From: CADEDH01 sp039029735
GTDB taxonomy: Bacteria > Actinomycetota > Acidimicrobiia > Acidimicrobiales > SZUA-35
Length of the DNA: 64,000 nucleotides
Assembly (NCBI GenBank): GCA_039029735.1
Contig: JBCCFL010000020.1
Location: 28,456 to 92,455 of the forward strand
Reading direction: 5' to 3'
Shown: positions 41,467 through 49,890 of the stretch, piece after piece
How positions within the stretch are numbered: the stretch's first letter is position 1
Layout of the letters: the number at the start of each line of letters is the position of its first letter
Notes under the pieces: generated by a model
What the model was told of the DNA's origin: nothing
The model's database searches: none
Seen by the model: the letters and a program-made list of their open reading frames with translations, nothing else
Position numbers and translations under genes: made by a program

Positions 41467-42394
41467 GCGCCCGCAGATCGTCCTCGACTGCGATCCGGGC
41501 CTCGACGACGCCGCCGCGATCGCAGTTGCGAGCCAGTACGCCGATCTGGTGGGCATCACCACCGTGGGCGGCAACGCACCGCTGGCCGATGTGACCACGA
41601 ACGCGCTGCTCACCGTGCAGGTGTTGGGGATCGACGTCGAGGTGCACGCCGGGGCCGAACGGCCACTGGTGGCCCCACCCCGCACGGCACCCGAGATCCA
41701 CGGGGCTCACGGGTTCGCCGGCCCCACGCTGCCTCCGCTCGAGCGGCAGGTGGCATCGAACGATGCGGTGCCGTATCTGATCGAGACGATCCGGGCCACC
41801 GAGGGGTTGTGGCTGGTGCCGACCGGCCCCCTCACCAACGTGGCCCTGGCCCTACGAGCGGCCCCCGACCTGGCGGGACGGCTGGCGGGCATCAGCTTCA
41901 TGGGCGGCTCGGCCGGGGCCGGGAACCACACGCCGGTGGGGGAGTTCAACATCCTGGTCGACCCCGAGGCGGCAGCCACCGTGCTGTCGGCCCCCACCAC
42001 GATCCGGATGGCGGGGCTCGACCTCACGCACCAGTTCGTGGTCGACGACGCGCTGGCCACCGACGTCAGGGCAGTGGGAACCGCCGGGGCCGAGATGCTC
42101 GCCGATCTGATCGTCGCCTACCTCGACAACGTCGAGGGGATCCGGGGCCGCCGTCAGGGTGGGCTCCATGATCCGTGTGCCGTGCTGGCGGTCACGCATC
42201 CAGGCCTCGTGTCGCATGTGCGCCGTCGGGTGGAGGTGGAACTCGCCGGCACCCACACCAGGGGCATGACCGTGGTGGATCAACGTCTGCCGGCGGGAGT
42301 CGACGACCCGGAGGGCAGCGTGGAGCACGGCCACACCCTCGATCACGGCGCTGCCCGTTCGGCCCTTCTCGACGCACTGGCCGCCCATGACTGA
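41459..42394 (+). CDS. Nucleoside hydrolase (inosine/uridine-preferring family)
   Basis: 311 residues. The Ca2+-binding signature DCDPGLDDAAAIAVA is at the N-terminus, with VGITTVGGNAPLADVTTNALL, PTGPLTNVALAL, FMGGSAGAGNHTPVGEFNILVDPEAA (Asn and Asp ligands), and HDPCAVL near the end. The enzyme cleaves a ribonucleoside to base plus ribose; the neighbouring kinase phosphorylates ribose. GTG 41459 is the start that keeps the full signature. It overlaps the upstream DUF3039 gene and the downstream ribokinase gene by 8 bp each. Confidence 0.9.
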   Translation: MTERPQIVLDCDPGLDDAAAIAVASQYADLVGITTVGGNAPLADVTTNALLTVQVLGIDVEVHAGAERPLVAPPRTAPEIHGAHGFAGPTLPPLERQVASNDAVPYLIETIRATEGLWLVPTGPLTNVALALRAAPDLAGRLAGISFMGGSAGAGNHTPVGEFNILVDPEAAATVLSAPTTIRMAGLDLTHQFVVDDALATDVRAVGTAGAEMLADLIVAYLDNVEGIRGRRQGGLHDPCAVLAVTHPGLVSHVRRRVEVELAGTHTRGMTVVDQRLPAGVDDPEGSVEHGHTLDHGAARSALLDALAAHD

Positions 42395-43331
42395 GGCCAC
42401 CAGCGGTGGGGCACGCCGGGCCCGGGTCGGGGTGGTCGGCAGCGCCAACGTGGACCTTTCCATCCCGGTTGAGCACCTTCCGGTGCCGGGCGAAACGGTG
42501 CTCGGCGGTGCCGTGTTGCAGGGCGGGGGCGGCAAGGGGGCCAATCAGGCCGTTGCTGCTGCCCGCCTGGGAGCCGACGTCGCGTTCGTCGGCCGGCTGG
42601 GTGACGACGACGCCGGGCGCTGGCTGCGCGAGCGGCTCGACGCCGAGGGCCTCGACCTGCGGGGCCTGCTGGCCACGCCCGAGGTCACCACCGGCCTCGC
42701 CGTCATCACCGTTGACGCCGACGGCGAGAACAGCATCGTCGTGAGCCCTGGGGCCAACGGTGCGGTCGCCGCGGCCGACGTGGAGGCCGCGGCGTCGGTG
42801 CTGGCCGATGCCGACGTGGTGCTCGCCCAACTCGAGATCCCGGTGCCAGCCGTGGAGGCGATCGCCGCCGCCGTCCCGGGCCGGATGATCCTCAACCCGG
42901 CCCCGGCCCGGGGAGACGTGAGCCTCGCTGGCGTTGACATCGTGGTGCCGAACCGGGTGGAGCTCGCCTTGCTCGCCGACGGTGTGGAGACCACCGATCC
43001 GGCCGCCACCGCGGAGCAAGCTCGATCACTCGACGTGCCGCTGGTGATCGTGACGCTCGGCGGCCAGGGCGCCATGGCGGTGTTCAACGAACGTGCGGGT
43101 ACCGCGGCTGCCGACGTGGTGATGCTCCCGGCAGCCTCGGTCGAGGCGGTCGACACCACCGCCGCCGGCGACTCGTTCTGCGGGGCGCTGGCGGTTGCGT
43201 TGGCCGAGGGGGCCGACGAGGTGGCGGCCATGGCGTGGGCGATCCGGGTGGCCGGTCAAACCGTCACCGTGAGGGGAGCGCAGGACTCGCTGCCCCACCG
43301 CTCGGCGATCGGCGACTGGGCCAGCTCGTGA
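42387..43331 (+). CDS. rbsK: Ribokinase (PfkB family)
   Basis: 314 residues. Seen: VVGSANVDLSIPVEHLPVPGETVLG, the substrate motif GGGGKGANQAVAAARLGADVAFVGRLGDDDAG, VVPNRVELALL (NxxE), VIVTLGGQGAM, and the catalytic DTTAAGDSFCGALA with Asp as base. ATP-dependent phosphorylation of ribose to ribose-5-phosphate, feeding the pentose phosphate pathway. It is coupled by 8-bp overlap to the nucleoside hydrolase, and the pair makes a compact nucleoside-ribose salvage operon. Some 7 bp separate its stop from that of galE. Confidence 0.9.
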   Translation: MTEATSGGARRARVGVVGSANVDLSIPVEHLPVPGETVLGGAVLQGGGGKGANQAVAAARLGADVAFVGRLGDDDAGRWLRERLDAEGLDLRGLLATPEVTTGLAVITVDADGENSIVVSPGANGAVAAADVEAAASVLADADVVLAQLEIPVPAVEAIAAAVPGRMILNPAPARGDVSLAGVDIVVPNRVELALLADGVETTDPAATAEQARSLDVPLVIVTLGGQGAMAVFNERAGTAAADVVMLPAASVEAVDTTAAGDSFCGALAVALAEGADEVAAMAWAIRVAGQTVTVRGAQDSLPHRSAIGDWASS

Positions 43332-43338
43332 TGCGGTG

Positions 43339-44355
43339 TCAGCCTTCGCCGTAGCCCTCGGGATTGGTTGACTGCCAGCGCCAGGCGTCGGTCACCATCA
43401 CGTCGAGGTTGTGATCAGCCCGCCAGTCCAAATCGGTGTTGGCCTTGCTCGGGTCGGCCAGCGACTCGGCGATGTCGCCGGGGCGTCGATCCACCACCTC
43501 GTAGGGGATGGGCTGACCAGTCACGTTCTCGGTGGTCTTGATGATGTCGAACACCGAGGCACCGGTGCCGGTGCCGAGGTTGAACACGTCGCAACCCTCG
43601 GGAAGGTGGTCGAGGGCGGCGAGGTGCCCATCGGCGAGGTCGACCACGTGGATGTAGTCGCGAACGCCGGTGCCGTCGGGAGTGTCCCAGTCGTTGCCGA
43701 ACACCTGGAGCTGTGGCCGTCGGCCGACGGCCACCTGCATCACGAACGGCACCAGATTGTTGGGGATTCCCCGCGGGTCCTCCCCGATCCGGCCGCTCTC
43801 GTGGGCCCCGATGGGGTTGAAGTACCGCAGGAGGGCGATCTCCCAGCCCGACCCCGAGTTGGCAACGTCGCGGCAGATGTCCTCGATCATGAGCTTGGTT
43901 CGGCCGTATGGGTTCGTGGGGCCGGTGCGGGCCGACTCTTTGATCGGGAGCACCTCGGGGTCGCCGTAGACCGTGGCCGACGACGAGAACACGAGCTGGC
44001 GCACGTCGTGGGTGTGCATCTCGTCGAGCAGATTCATGGTGGAGGTGAGGTTGGTGCGGTAGTAGCGCAACGGCTCTGCCATCGACTCGCCGACCGCCTT
44101 GAGGCCAGCGAAGTGGATCACCGCCTCGATGGGATGACGGTCGAAGACCCCAGCCAGTGCGGCCCGATCGCAGAGGTCGACCTGCTCGAACTGCACCGTG
44201 CGGCCACCCAGGTCACTCACCACATCGACCACTCGTTCAGAGCTGTTCGACAGATTGTCGACGATCACTACGTCGTGGCCACGTTCCGCCAATCGCACGG
44301 CGGTGTGGCTCCCGATGTAACCCGTGCCGCCGGTGACGAGGATGGTTCTGGTCAC
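43339..44355 (-). CDS. galE: UDP-glucose 4-epimerase
   Basis: 338 residues. NAD site LVTGGTGYIGSHTAVRL, VVIVDNLSNSSE, VIHFAGLKAVGES, SSSATVYGDPEVLPI, catalytic Tyr-x3-Lys in NPYGRTKLMIED, and RYFNPIGAHESGRIGEDP, then IHVVDLADGH. All are specific to GalE rather than to other epimerases of the family. Interconverts UDP-glucose and UDP-galactose for envelope glycans. GTG start with strong ribosome binding site AGGAGGGG 7 nt away. No other sugar-nucleotide gene in the neighbourhood. Confidence 0.93.
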   Translation of the reverse strand: MTRTILVTGGTGYIGSHTAVRLAERGHDVVIVDNLSNSSERVVDVVSDLGGRTVQFEQVDLCDRAALAGVFDRHPIEAVIHFAGLKAVGESMAEPLRYYRTNLTSTMNLLDEMHTHDVRQLVFSSSATVYGDPEVLPIKESARTGPTNPYGRTKLMIEDICRDVANSGSGWEIALLRYFNPIGAHESGRIGEDPRGIPNNLVPFVMQVAVGRRPQLQVFGNDWDTPDGTGVRDYIHVVDLADGHLAALDHLPEGCDVFNLGTGTGASVFDIIKTTENVTGQPIPYEVVDRRPGDIAESLADPSKANTDLDWRADHNLDVMVTDAWRWQSTNPEGYGEG

Positions 44356-44495
44356 GGTGTGCCCCTCCTGGCGTTGGCGAGATTGTCAACCGTAGCGGCA
44401 CCGATTCGGGATTTCGGGTGTCGGAGTGGCTAGGCTCCTTCCTGCTTCGGCTACAGGGATGGTTCGCGCCTCGCGCGGCGACAGGGAGTGACAAG

Positions 44496-45146
44496 GTGAG
44501 CGAAGGATCAGGTACGCCCCCGGGTTGGTACTACGCGCAGGGCGATCCGCCCGGCACGCAGCGGTATTGGGATGGAGCCCAGTGGGTGGGGGAGCCCGAG
44601 CCCGTTGGTGGCGCCGAGGCTCAGCCCGGCTATCTGGGGGGAACCCCCATGGCCGGTGTTGCCGGCCTCACGCCGGCCGGTGCCGGCGCCCGCATTGGTG
44701 GCCGGATCATCGACTGGATCCTGTGGATCATCGTCGGTTCGATCATCAATGCCGTGATCATCGGTTCCACCAGCTTCCAGCTCGGCACCGACACGGGGGT
44801 GTCGTTCGCCCGTACGGCGCTCGCCGGCATCATCGGCGCCCTCATCGTCGGCGCCTACGAGGCGTTCATGGTGGGCTCGCGTGGAGCCACGCTCGGCAAG
44901 ATGGTCACCAGCACCAAGGTCGTCAAGCCCGATGGCTCGCCCGCCGATCTCAACACCGGCATCCGCCGAATCGGCATCTACGTGGCGGGCACGATCGCCA
45001 GCAGCCTGCTCGGCCCGATCGGTGGCATCTTCGCCCTGGTGGTGTTGGTGGTCGGTATCGCTGGCCTGGTGATGTTGTTCACCGACAATCAGCGCCAGAC
45101 CGTGTGGGACAAGGTGGCGCCGTCCATCGTGGTCAGCAGCAAGTGA
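44496..45146 (+). CDS. RDD-family membrane protein with N-terminal DUF2510
   Basis: 216 residues. A DUF2510 module at the N-terminus (GWYYAQGDPPGTQRYW, a short Trp-rich domain common in actinobacteria), a linker, then an RDD domain: GARIGGRIIDWILWII, span AGIIGALIVGAYEAFMV, GATLGKMVTSTKVVKPDG, and two further spans. RDD proteins have been linked to ion or sodium exchange in some bacteria, otherwise unknown. Start GTG 44496 follows AGGGAGTG. A paralogue lies downstream at 45477. A strong terminator follows. Confidence 0.87.
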   Translation: MSEGSGTPPGWYYAQGDPPGTQRYWDGAQWVGEPEPVGGAEAQPGYLGGTPMAGVAGLTPAGAGARIGGRIIDWILWIIVGSIINAVIIGSTSFQLGTDTGVSFARTALAGIIGALIVGAYEAFMVGSRGATLGKMVTSTKVVKPDGSPADLNTGIRRIGIYVAGTIASSLLGPIGGIFALVVLVVGIAGLVMLFTDNQRQTVWDKVAPSIVVSSK

Positions 45147-45180
45147 CGCATAGCTGACGCACGCACACAGAGAGAACTGA

Positions 45181-45213
45181 GATCGGGGGCCGTGAGGCCC
45201 CCGATCGTCGTTT
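45181..45213 (+). terminator. Strong intrinsic terminator
   Basis: Arms GATCGGGGGCC (45181-45191) and GGCCCCCGATC (45196-45206), perfect 11-bp stem with GTGA loop, then GTCGTTTT. Confidence 0.9.
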
Positions 45214-45383
45214 TGGCCGGCCTATTGGTCCGGTTCGCATCCGTCCACCTCCTTGCGCGATGAAACGAGCGCATCTGTCCGCTCATGCCCTACGGTGTGC
45301 GCTGGGGTGTTCGGCTCATGGCTGTCGCCCCACCCGGGCTGGGGCCGTCCGGGATGACGGATGAGGGCGACGAGGCCCTCGGT

Positions 45384-45431
45384 TTGACCACAACTCGGCT
45401 TGACCAGAACTCGGCTTGACCAGAACCCGGC
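45384..45431. repeat. 16-bp tandem repeat upstream of RDD gene
   Basis: Three units of TTGACCAGAACTCGGC with one or two changes (45384-45399, 45400-45415, 45416-45431), followed by decayed copies to about 45450. Each unit contains TTGACC, close to a -35 consensus. Confidence 0.8.
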
Positions 45432-45476
45432 CAGACGAGAGCCTCGGCTTGGCCGAATCGGAGAGAGGAAGACCTC

Positions 45477-46112
45477 ATGTCTGACAATCCGCAGCTGCAA
45501 CCCCAAGGTTGGTACTACGCCCAGGGCGATCCGCCCGGTACCCAGCGGTACTGGAACGGCGAGACCTGGGAGGGCGACCCTCAGCCCGTCCCTGGCGCCC
45601 CGCAGGAGGTCACCGGTGGACCAATGCCGGCCGGTGTCGGTGCCCGCATCGGGGGTCGCATCATCGACTGGATCGTGTGGATCGTGACCGGATCGATCAT
45701 CCAGGGCGTGATCGTCGGTGGCGACGCCTTCAGCTTCGATCCCGACGTCGTGGACGACCTGTCCCGCTCCAGCACGGTCATCGCCGGTCTCTTGGCCTTG
45801 GCCGTCGTCGTGGCCTACGAGACCTACTTGGTGGGCGCCCGAGGCGCCACGCTGGGCAAGATGGTCACGGGAACGAAGGTCGTGAAGCCCGACGGGTCGC
45901 CGGCAGACATGATGACGGGCCTGCGCCGGATCGGGATCTACGCCATCGGCGCACTGGTCGTGGCCCTGCTGGGCCCGGCGGCTGCGCTGACCAACCTGAT
46001 CAACTTCATCCTCTTCATCGTCGGTATCGTGAGCCTCGTGTTCCTGTTCACGAACAGCCAACGTCGGACGGTCTGGGATCTCGCCGCGCCGTCGATGGTC
46101 GTCGGCAAGTGA
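45477..46112 (+). CDS. RDD-family membrane protein with N-terminal DUF2510 (paralogue)
   Basis: 211 residues, paralogue of the protein at 44496. The DUF2510 module GWYYAQGDPPGTQRYW is identical over its core, and GARIGGRIIDWI and RGATLGKMVTGTKVVKPDGSPAD are nearly so, while the hydrophobic segments have diverged more. Preceded by GAGAGAGGAAG as ribosome binding site. A tandem duplication with separate promoters is the simplest explanation. Overlaps the following small gene by 4 bp. Confidence 0.87.
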   Translation: MSDNPQLQPQGWYYAQGDPPGTQRYWNGETWEGDPQPVPGAPQEVTGGPMPAGVGARIGGRIIDWIVWIVTGSIIQGVIVGGDAFSFDPDVVDDLSRSSTVIAGLLALAVVVAYETYLVGARGATLGKMVTGTKVVKPDGSPADMMTGLRRIGIYAIGALVVALLGPAAALTNLINFILFIVGIVSLVFLFTNSQRRTVWDLAAPSMVVGK

Positions 46113-46285
46113 CGCGTCGCTCCGGTCGGGGTCGTGTGACCAGGCCCGCTGGACAGGTCGAATCCCGGCCGGAGCGCATCCCCACCCTGCGCGAGCGCAA
46201 ACCATTCACGTTCTGGATGGTGATGCTCGGCGCTGTGGTGCTCGTGCTCGGTTTGTTCAGTTCATTCCTGAGTGCGTTTTTGTGA
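46109..46285 (+). CDS. 58-residue membrane protein coupled to RDD gene
   Basis: Short frame, GTG 46109 overlapping the RDD stop (GTGA). Basic N-terminal half (TRRSGRGRVTRPAG, then RERKPF) and one span FWMVMLGAVVLVLGLFSSFLSAFL to the end. Not recognised. The overlap pattern, the clear charge-then-hydrophobic layout and the stop soon after the span support a real small protein, possibly a subunit or adaptor of the RDD protein. Easily missed or wrongly fused by gene callers. Confidence 0.6.
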   Translation: MTRRSGRGRVTRPAGQVESRPERIPTLRERKPFTFWMVMLGAVVLVLGLFSSFLSAFL

Positions 46286-46365
46286 GAGATGGGCCATCAT
46301 GGAGGGCGGCGACGCTGACGCAGCCCGACTCCTGTGGGAACCGGTTCGTCGCTGGCGTGTGGACC

Positions 46366-46371
46366 TACGCT
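46366..46371 (+). promoter_or_regulatory. -10 box TACGCT for carD
   Basis: TACGCT lies 16 nt before ATG 46388, with ribosome binding site GAGGAGA between; a short leader is implied. TTCGTC about 18 nt upstream is a possible -35. Confidence 0.45.
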
Positions 46372-46387
46372 GCGTTTGAGGAGACCG

Positions 46388-46867
46388 ATGTCCTATAAGG
46401 CCGGAGACCGAGTCGTCTACCCCCATCACGGAGCCGCGATCATCGAGAGCACCGAGATGGTGGAGCTGAATGGGGAGGAGAAGGAGTACTTCGTACTCAA
46501 GACCGCCCACGACGATCTCACGGTCCGGGTCCCGATCGACAAGGTCGACGAGGTGGGCATGCGCCCTCCGATCAGCCTCGAAGACGTCGAGGATCTCTTC
46601 GTGTTGTTGGCCAAGAAGGACGTGCGCGAGCCGGCCAACTGGAGCCGCCGGTTCAAGAACCACCAGGAGAAGCTCAAGTCGGGCGATGTCTACCAGGTGG
46701 CTGAGGTGGTCCGGAACCTCGCGCTGCGGGAGAAGGCCAAGGGCCTGTCCGCCGGTGAGAAGAACATGTACACCAAGGCCCGCAAGGTGCTCGTGTCGGA
46801 GCTGTCGTTCGCGCTCGACGTCACCGAAGAGGCTGCGATGGACCAGGTCGAGGATCAGCTCGTCTGA
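46388..46867 (+). CDS. carD: CarD-family RNA polymerase-binding regulator
   Basis: 159 residues, close to mycobacterial CarD (162). N-terminal RNAP-interaction domain YKAGDRVVYPHHGAAIIEST and LTVRVPIDKVDEVGMRPPIS; C-terminal helical DNA-binding domain WSRRFKNHQEKLKSGDVYQVAEVVRNLALREKAKGLSAGEKNMYTKARKVLVSELSFAL, with the Trp that wedges the upstream edge of the transcription bubble. It stabilises open complexes, above all at rRNA promoters, and is essential in mycobacteria. ATG 46388 matches the family start. In mycobacteria carD is followed by ispD/ispF; that linkage is not kept here. Confidence 0.95.
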   Translation: MSYKAGDRVVYPHHGAAIIESTEMVELNGEEKEYFVLKTAHDDLTVRVPIDKVDEVGMRPPISLEDVEDLFVLLAKKDVREPANWSRRFKNHQEKLKSGDVYQVAEVVRNLALREKAKGLSAGEKNMYTKARKVLVSELSFALDVTEEAAMDQVEDQLV

Positions 46868-46903
46868 GCGTTCTCGTGCTGAGGCTGATGCCCATCGAGG
46901 CGA

Positions 46904-47776
46904 TCAGCCGCCGACGCTGAGGCCCAGCAGCTCGAACATCGCCGTGGGGATGCGTGCATCTCCGCGGCGAAGCCGCGCTGCCCGCTCGGTGTTAACCGCA
47001 TCGAAGCGGCGATCGCTCCAGGCGTCCCACGGGCCGGCCGGGATGGCGCCGGGCTCTCCGTCGGCTGCCACACAGGCCCGCAGGTAGCCGACGAGATCGG
47101 CGATGTCGGCGGCGCCGCCTGGGCTGCCATGCCCCGGAATCACCGTGTTGGCCACCTGGGCGAGGTCGTCGAGCGAGTCGGCCCACTGCGCTGGATCGCC
47201 ATCGAAGGCCAGCGGCGTGACCCCGAACGTGGCGAGCCCGCCGGCGAACACCACGCCGGCACTCTCCACCAGCACGCACAGGTTCGTCGGCGCCTCACCG
47301 GGCAGCGGCAGGCCGTAGGCCGCAGGAGTGAGCCAGGTCGGGTCCGACACGGTGTGGGTGATGGGGCGGGTGGTGAAGTCGTCGGGATACGACGAGGCGA
47401 AGCGGGGAAGGAGCCGGCGGAAGGCGTCGGCGTTCGCCGGCTCGTCGAGGGCATCACTGGTCGAGTCGCTCCCGTAGAACCCGGCCTGCCAGAACGCCTG
47501 ACCGCCGCCGCAGAACGCCACCCGAGGCGAGGAGCACACGACGCGCCGCAACGGGAGTTCGAGCTCGGCGGTGAGCGACTCGATTGCGTTGCGCACCGCG
47601 GCGCCCTGGTCTGGGGTGGCGGTGGTGTCGATCACGGTCAGGCCGTCGGCGTCGATGATCAGCCCGACGTTCGTCTCTCCGAATTCGGGGCTCGGGTGGG
47701 TCCAGGCGAACACACCCTGGCCCAGTTCCACGAGGTTCATCGGTTCTCTCACCCGCTCTCTGAGGCGCCCCGTCAT
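46904..47776 (-). CDS. Metallo-beta-lactamase-fold protein lacking metal ligands
   Basis: 290 residues from ATG 47776, or 278 from ATG 47740. The MBL fold is recognisable: GQGVFAWTHPSPEFGETNVGLIIDADGLTVIDTTATPDQGAAVRNAI at the start, and VVFAGGLATFGVTPLAFDGDPAQWADSLDDLA with VIPGHGSPGG near the end. But the metal motif HxHxDH is replaced by SSPRVAFCGGG, and the bridging Asp (usually AGDL) is Gly in AGGLAT; only the last His (GHG) remains. A hydrolase using two metals is therefore unlikely; it may be a pseudoenzyme. The upstream start overlaps the aminotransferase stop (ATGA), which favours 47776. Confidence 0.75.
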   Translation of the reverse strand: MTGRLRERVREPMNLVELGQGVFAWTHPSPEFGETNVGLIIDADGLTVIDTTATPDQGAAVRNAIESLTAELELPLRRVVCSSPRVAFCGGGQAFWQAGFYGSDSTSDALDEPANADAFRRLLPRFASSYPDDFTTRPITHTVSDPTWLTPAAYGLPLPGEAPTNLCVLVESAGVVFAGGLATFGVTPLAFDGDPAQWADSLDDLAQVANTVIPGHGSPGGAADIADLVGYLRACVAADGEPGAIPAGPWDAWSDRRFDAVNTERAARLRRGDARIPTAMFELLGLSVGG

Positions 47777-49050
47777 GCGGCGCGAACGATCTCGACCGCC
47801 GCGTCGATCGATGCCACCGTGACCTCGACGAGCTGCTGGAGCTCGGCCGAGGTGATCACGAACGGCGGGCCGAACAAGAGCGCATCGGGCACCGGACCCG
47901 ACCCCGCCGGGTAGATCCAACAGTTGCGCTCCAGCGCGGCGGTGATCACCGCAGGGGTCAGCGCCCCGTCGAAGCTGGCCCCAGTGTTGCGGTCGGCCAC
48001 CAGCTCCACGCCGAGCAGCAGGCCCCGGCCGCGGATGTCGGCCACATTGGGGTGATCGTCGAGTGCTTCATGGAGGAGCGAGCGGAGTTCGGCCCCGCGT
48101 GCGGCCGCTGCGGCGACGAGGTCCTCGTTCTCGATCACCTCAAGCACCCGGTCGGCCACGGCGCAGGTCACGTCGGCGCCGCTGAAGGTGTAGTACATGA
48201 CGGTGGCGCCGGCGGCGGCCAGGGGCTCCACCACAGCCTCGGTGGCGAACACGCCGCCGGCCGGTACGTAGCCTCCACCGAGGCCCTTGGCCCCCACTAG
48301 CAGATCGGGCACCACGCCGTGGTGGTCGACGGCGAAGGCGGCACCAGTCCGGCCGATCCCCGTCATCACCTCATCGCAGATCAAGAGGATCCCGTGATCG
48401 GTGCACAGCTCGCGCAACCCGGGTAGGTAGTCGTCGGGTGGTACCAGCGCCCCACCGGCGGCCCCGCTCACGGGTTCGGCGATGATGGCGGCGATCGACT
48501 CTGGCCCCTCGGCCTCCACGACCTTCCGTACGGCCTCGAGGTCGGAGGCGTCGATCTTGGGGAGGTCGATGAGCAGTGGCTCCAGCCCGGCACGGCGGCG
48601 GTCGTGGTTCGCCACCGACAGCGTGGCCAGGGTGGCGCCGTGGTAGGAGATCGACCGGCCCAGCACCTTCCACCGCTCGGGCTGGCCCGATGCGGCGTGG
48701 TGTTGGCGGGCGATCCGGATGGCGGCCTCGACCGACTCCGAGCCGCCAGCAGTGATGAGGCAGCGGGTGAGGCCGTCGGGCAGCCACGAGCCGACGAGCC
48801 GCTCGATCAGACGGAGGCGGGCTTCGGTGGCCCAGAGCGGCACCGTGTAGGCGCCGGCCGCCAGCGCCTCGGTGGCTGCGACCGCAGGCTCAGAGCGACC
48901 GTGACCGATGTTGGCCACAATCGCACCGCCACCACCATCGAGGATGCGGCGCCCGTCGCTGGTGTGCAGGTGACTGCCCATTCCGCCGGTGATGATCGGA
49001 GGGGGCGGGCCCGGCACGAACGGGTAGCGGGCGGCGCGATCGAGCGTCAT
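47773..49050 (-). CDS. Class III PLP-dependent aminotransferase
   Basis: 425 residues. Seen: GGGGAIVANIGHGRSEPAVA, TAGGSESVEAAIRIARQHH (phosphate-binding), ISYHGATLATLSV, AIIAEPVSGAAGGALVPPDDYL, ICDEVMTGIGRTG (Asp to the PLP N1), and the PLP lysine in LVGAKGLGGGYVPAGGVF. An omega-aminotransferase of the type that uses amines, beta-amino acids or pyruvate; exact substrates are not evident. First gene of a two-gene operon with the MBL-fold protein. Leaderless-type start. Confidence 0.9.
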   Translation of the reverse strand: MTLDRAARYPFVPGPPPPIITGGMGSHLHTSDGRRILDGGGGAIVANIGHGRSEPAVAATEALAAGAYTVPLWATEARLRLIERLVGSWLPDGLTRCLITAGGSESVEAAIRIARQHHAASGQPERWKVLGRSISYHGATLATLSVANHDRRRAGLEPLLIDLPKIDASDLEAVRKVVEAEGPESIAAIIAEPVSGAAGGALVPPDDYLPGLRELCTDHGILLICDEVMTGIGRTGAAFAVDHHGVVPDLLVGAKGLGGGYVPAGGVFATEAVVEPLAAAGATVMYYTFSGADVTCAVADRVLEVIENEDLVAAAAARGAELRSLLHEALDDHPNVADIRGRGLLLGVELVADRNTGASFDGALTPAVITAALERNCWIYPAGSGPVPDALLFGPPFVITSAELQQLVEVTVASIDAAVEIVRAA

Positions 49051-49058
49051 GCACGCCC

Positions 49059-49064
49059 ACCCTA
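49059..49064 (-). promoter_or_regulatory. -10 box TAGGGT (minus strand), leaderless aminotransferase gene
   Basis: On the minus strand TAGGGT ends 8 nt before ATG 49050. Confidence 0.5.
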
Positions 49065-49095
49065 GTTCGCTGGCTGGGCCAGAACGGGGCTCTGG

Positions 49096-49890
49096 TCAGG
49101 CCGCGACCGGCAGCGCCGCCATGGGTACAGATACCCAGGTGGCCGTGGCCACGGCCACCCGAGCACCGTGTGGGGCGAACAGGGCCGCCTCGGTGAAGAG
49201 CCGGCGGCCCGAGCGGGCGACGAGGCGGCTCATGATCACGTGAGGGACGTCGACCTCGACCCGCTCCAGCACCTGCACCGCCAACTCGCCCGTGAGTACC
49301 GCCTCGTCGGCCGCCACCTCGCTGATGGCAGGAAAGCCAGTGGGGCAGTCCATGGCCGCCCAGACGAGCCACGATGGCACTCGCTCGTGCGACCGTGCGC
49401 CGCCTCGTCGCCCGCTTGGCGTCCACCGGGCGGCGTACAGGCCGTTGCCGATCGGGCCAGGCCGCAGGCCGAGCCCGCCGAGATGAGAGGCTCGCTCATT
49501 GCCGCAGGCGAAGCAGGTCGGGGCCATGTGTTGGCCGTCCCTGGCGTCGAGCCAGGTGCGTTGGGCCCGGTCGAGGGTGATGGGGTCGGGCAGGGCCGGG
49601 AAGCCTCCAACGATGAGCGGGCCGTCGAGGTCGGCCACGATGGCGATGTCGACACCGTCGTGGTGGACCACCACACCGTCGTCTCGACGGCTCGCGTCGA
49701 GGTCGGCTCCCAGGGGGATCGGGGCCAAGAAGCGGACCCGTGCGGCGTCGGGTTCGACGAGGGCGGCGAAGCGTCCACCGCTCACACCGCCATGGCCGCT
49801 GCCGGCTGGTCCGTTCTGGGTGGGGGCGATCCGCAGCCCGGTCTGCTGATGATGATATTGGGGTCGCCTGCTGTCGAGATCGATCGACAT
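49096..49890 (-). CDS. Hotdog-like protein with CFACG motif, function unknown
   Basis: 264 residues. A first part up to about residue 110 without clear family, then TCFACGNERASHLGGLGLRPGPI, a Cys-rich turn often seen at the start of hotdog-fold thioesterase-like domains, and a second part with PSWLVWAAMDCPTGFPAIS and LTGELAVQVLERVEVDVPHVIMSRLVARSGRRLFTEAALF resembling a hotdog strand-helix pattern. Acyl-CoA thioesterase or dehydratase activity is possible but not established. It lies divergent from an acyl-CoA dehydrogenase gene, which agrees with a CoA-ester role. Its start codon is enclosed in a long hairpin. Confidence 0.6.
   Translation of the reverse strand: MSIDLDSRRPQYHHQQTGLRIAPTQNGPAGSGHGGVSGGRFAALVEPDAARVRFLAPIPLGADLDASRRDDGVVVHHDGVDIAIVADLDGPLIVGGFPALPDPITLDRAQRTWLDARDGQHMAPTCFACGNERASHLGGLGLRPGPIGNGLYAARWTPSGRRGGARSHERVPSWLVWAAMDCPTGFPAISEVAADEAVLTGELAVQVLERVEVDVPHVIMSRLVARSGRRLFTEAALFAPHGARVAVATATWVSVPMAALPVAA

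Larger units (their letters stand above)
45147..45476 (+). other. 330-bp gap: terminator, no gene, tandem repeat
   Basis: Contains the terminator at 45181-45213 and the 16-bp tandem repeat at 45384-45431; no ORF with coding character is seen between. The repeats come ~45 bp before the start of the second RDD gene, so they lie in its leader or promoter. Confidence 0.6.
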
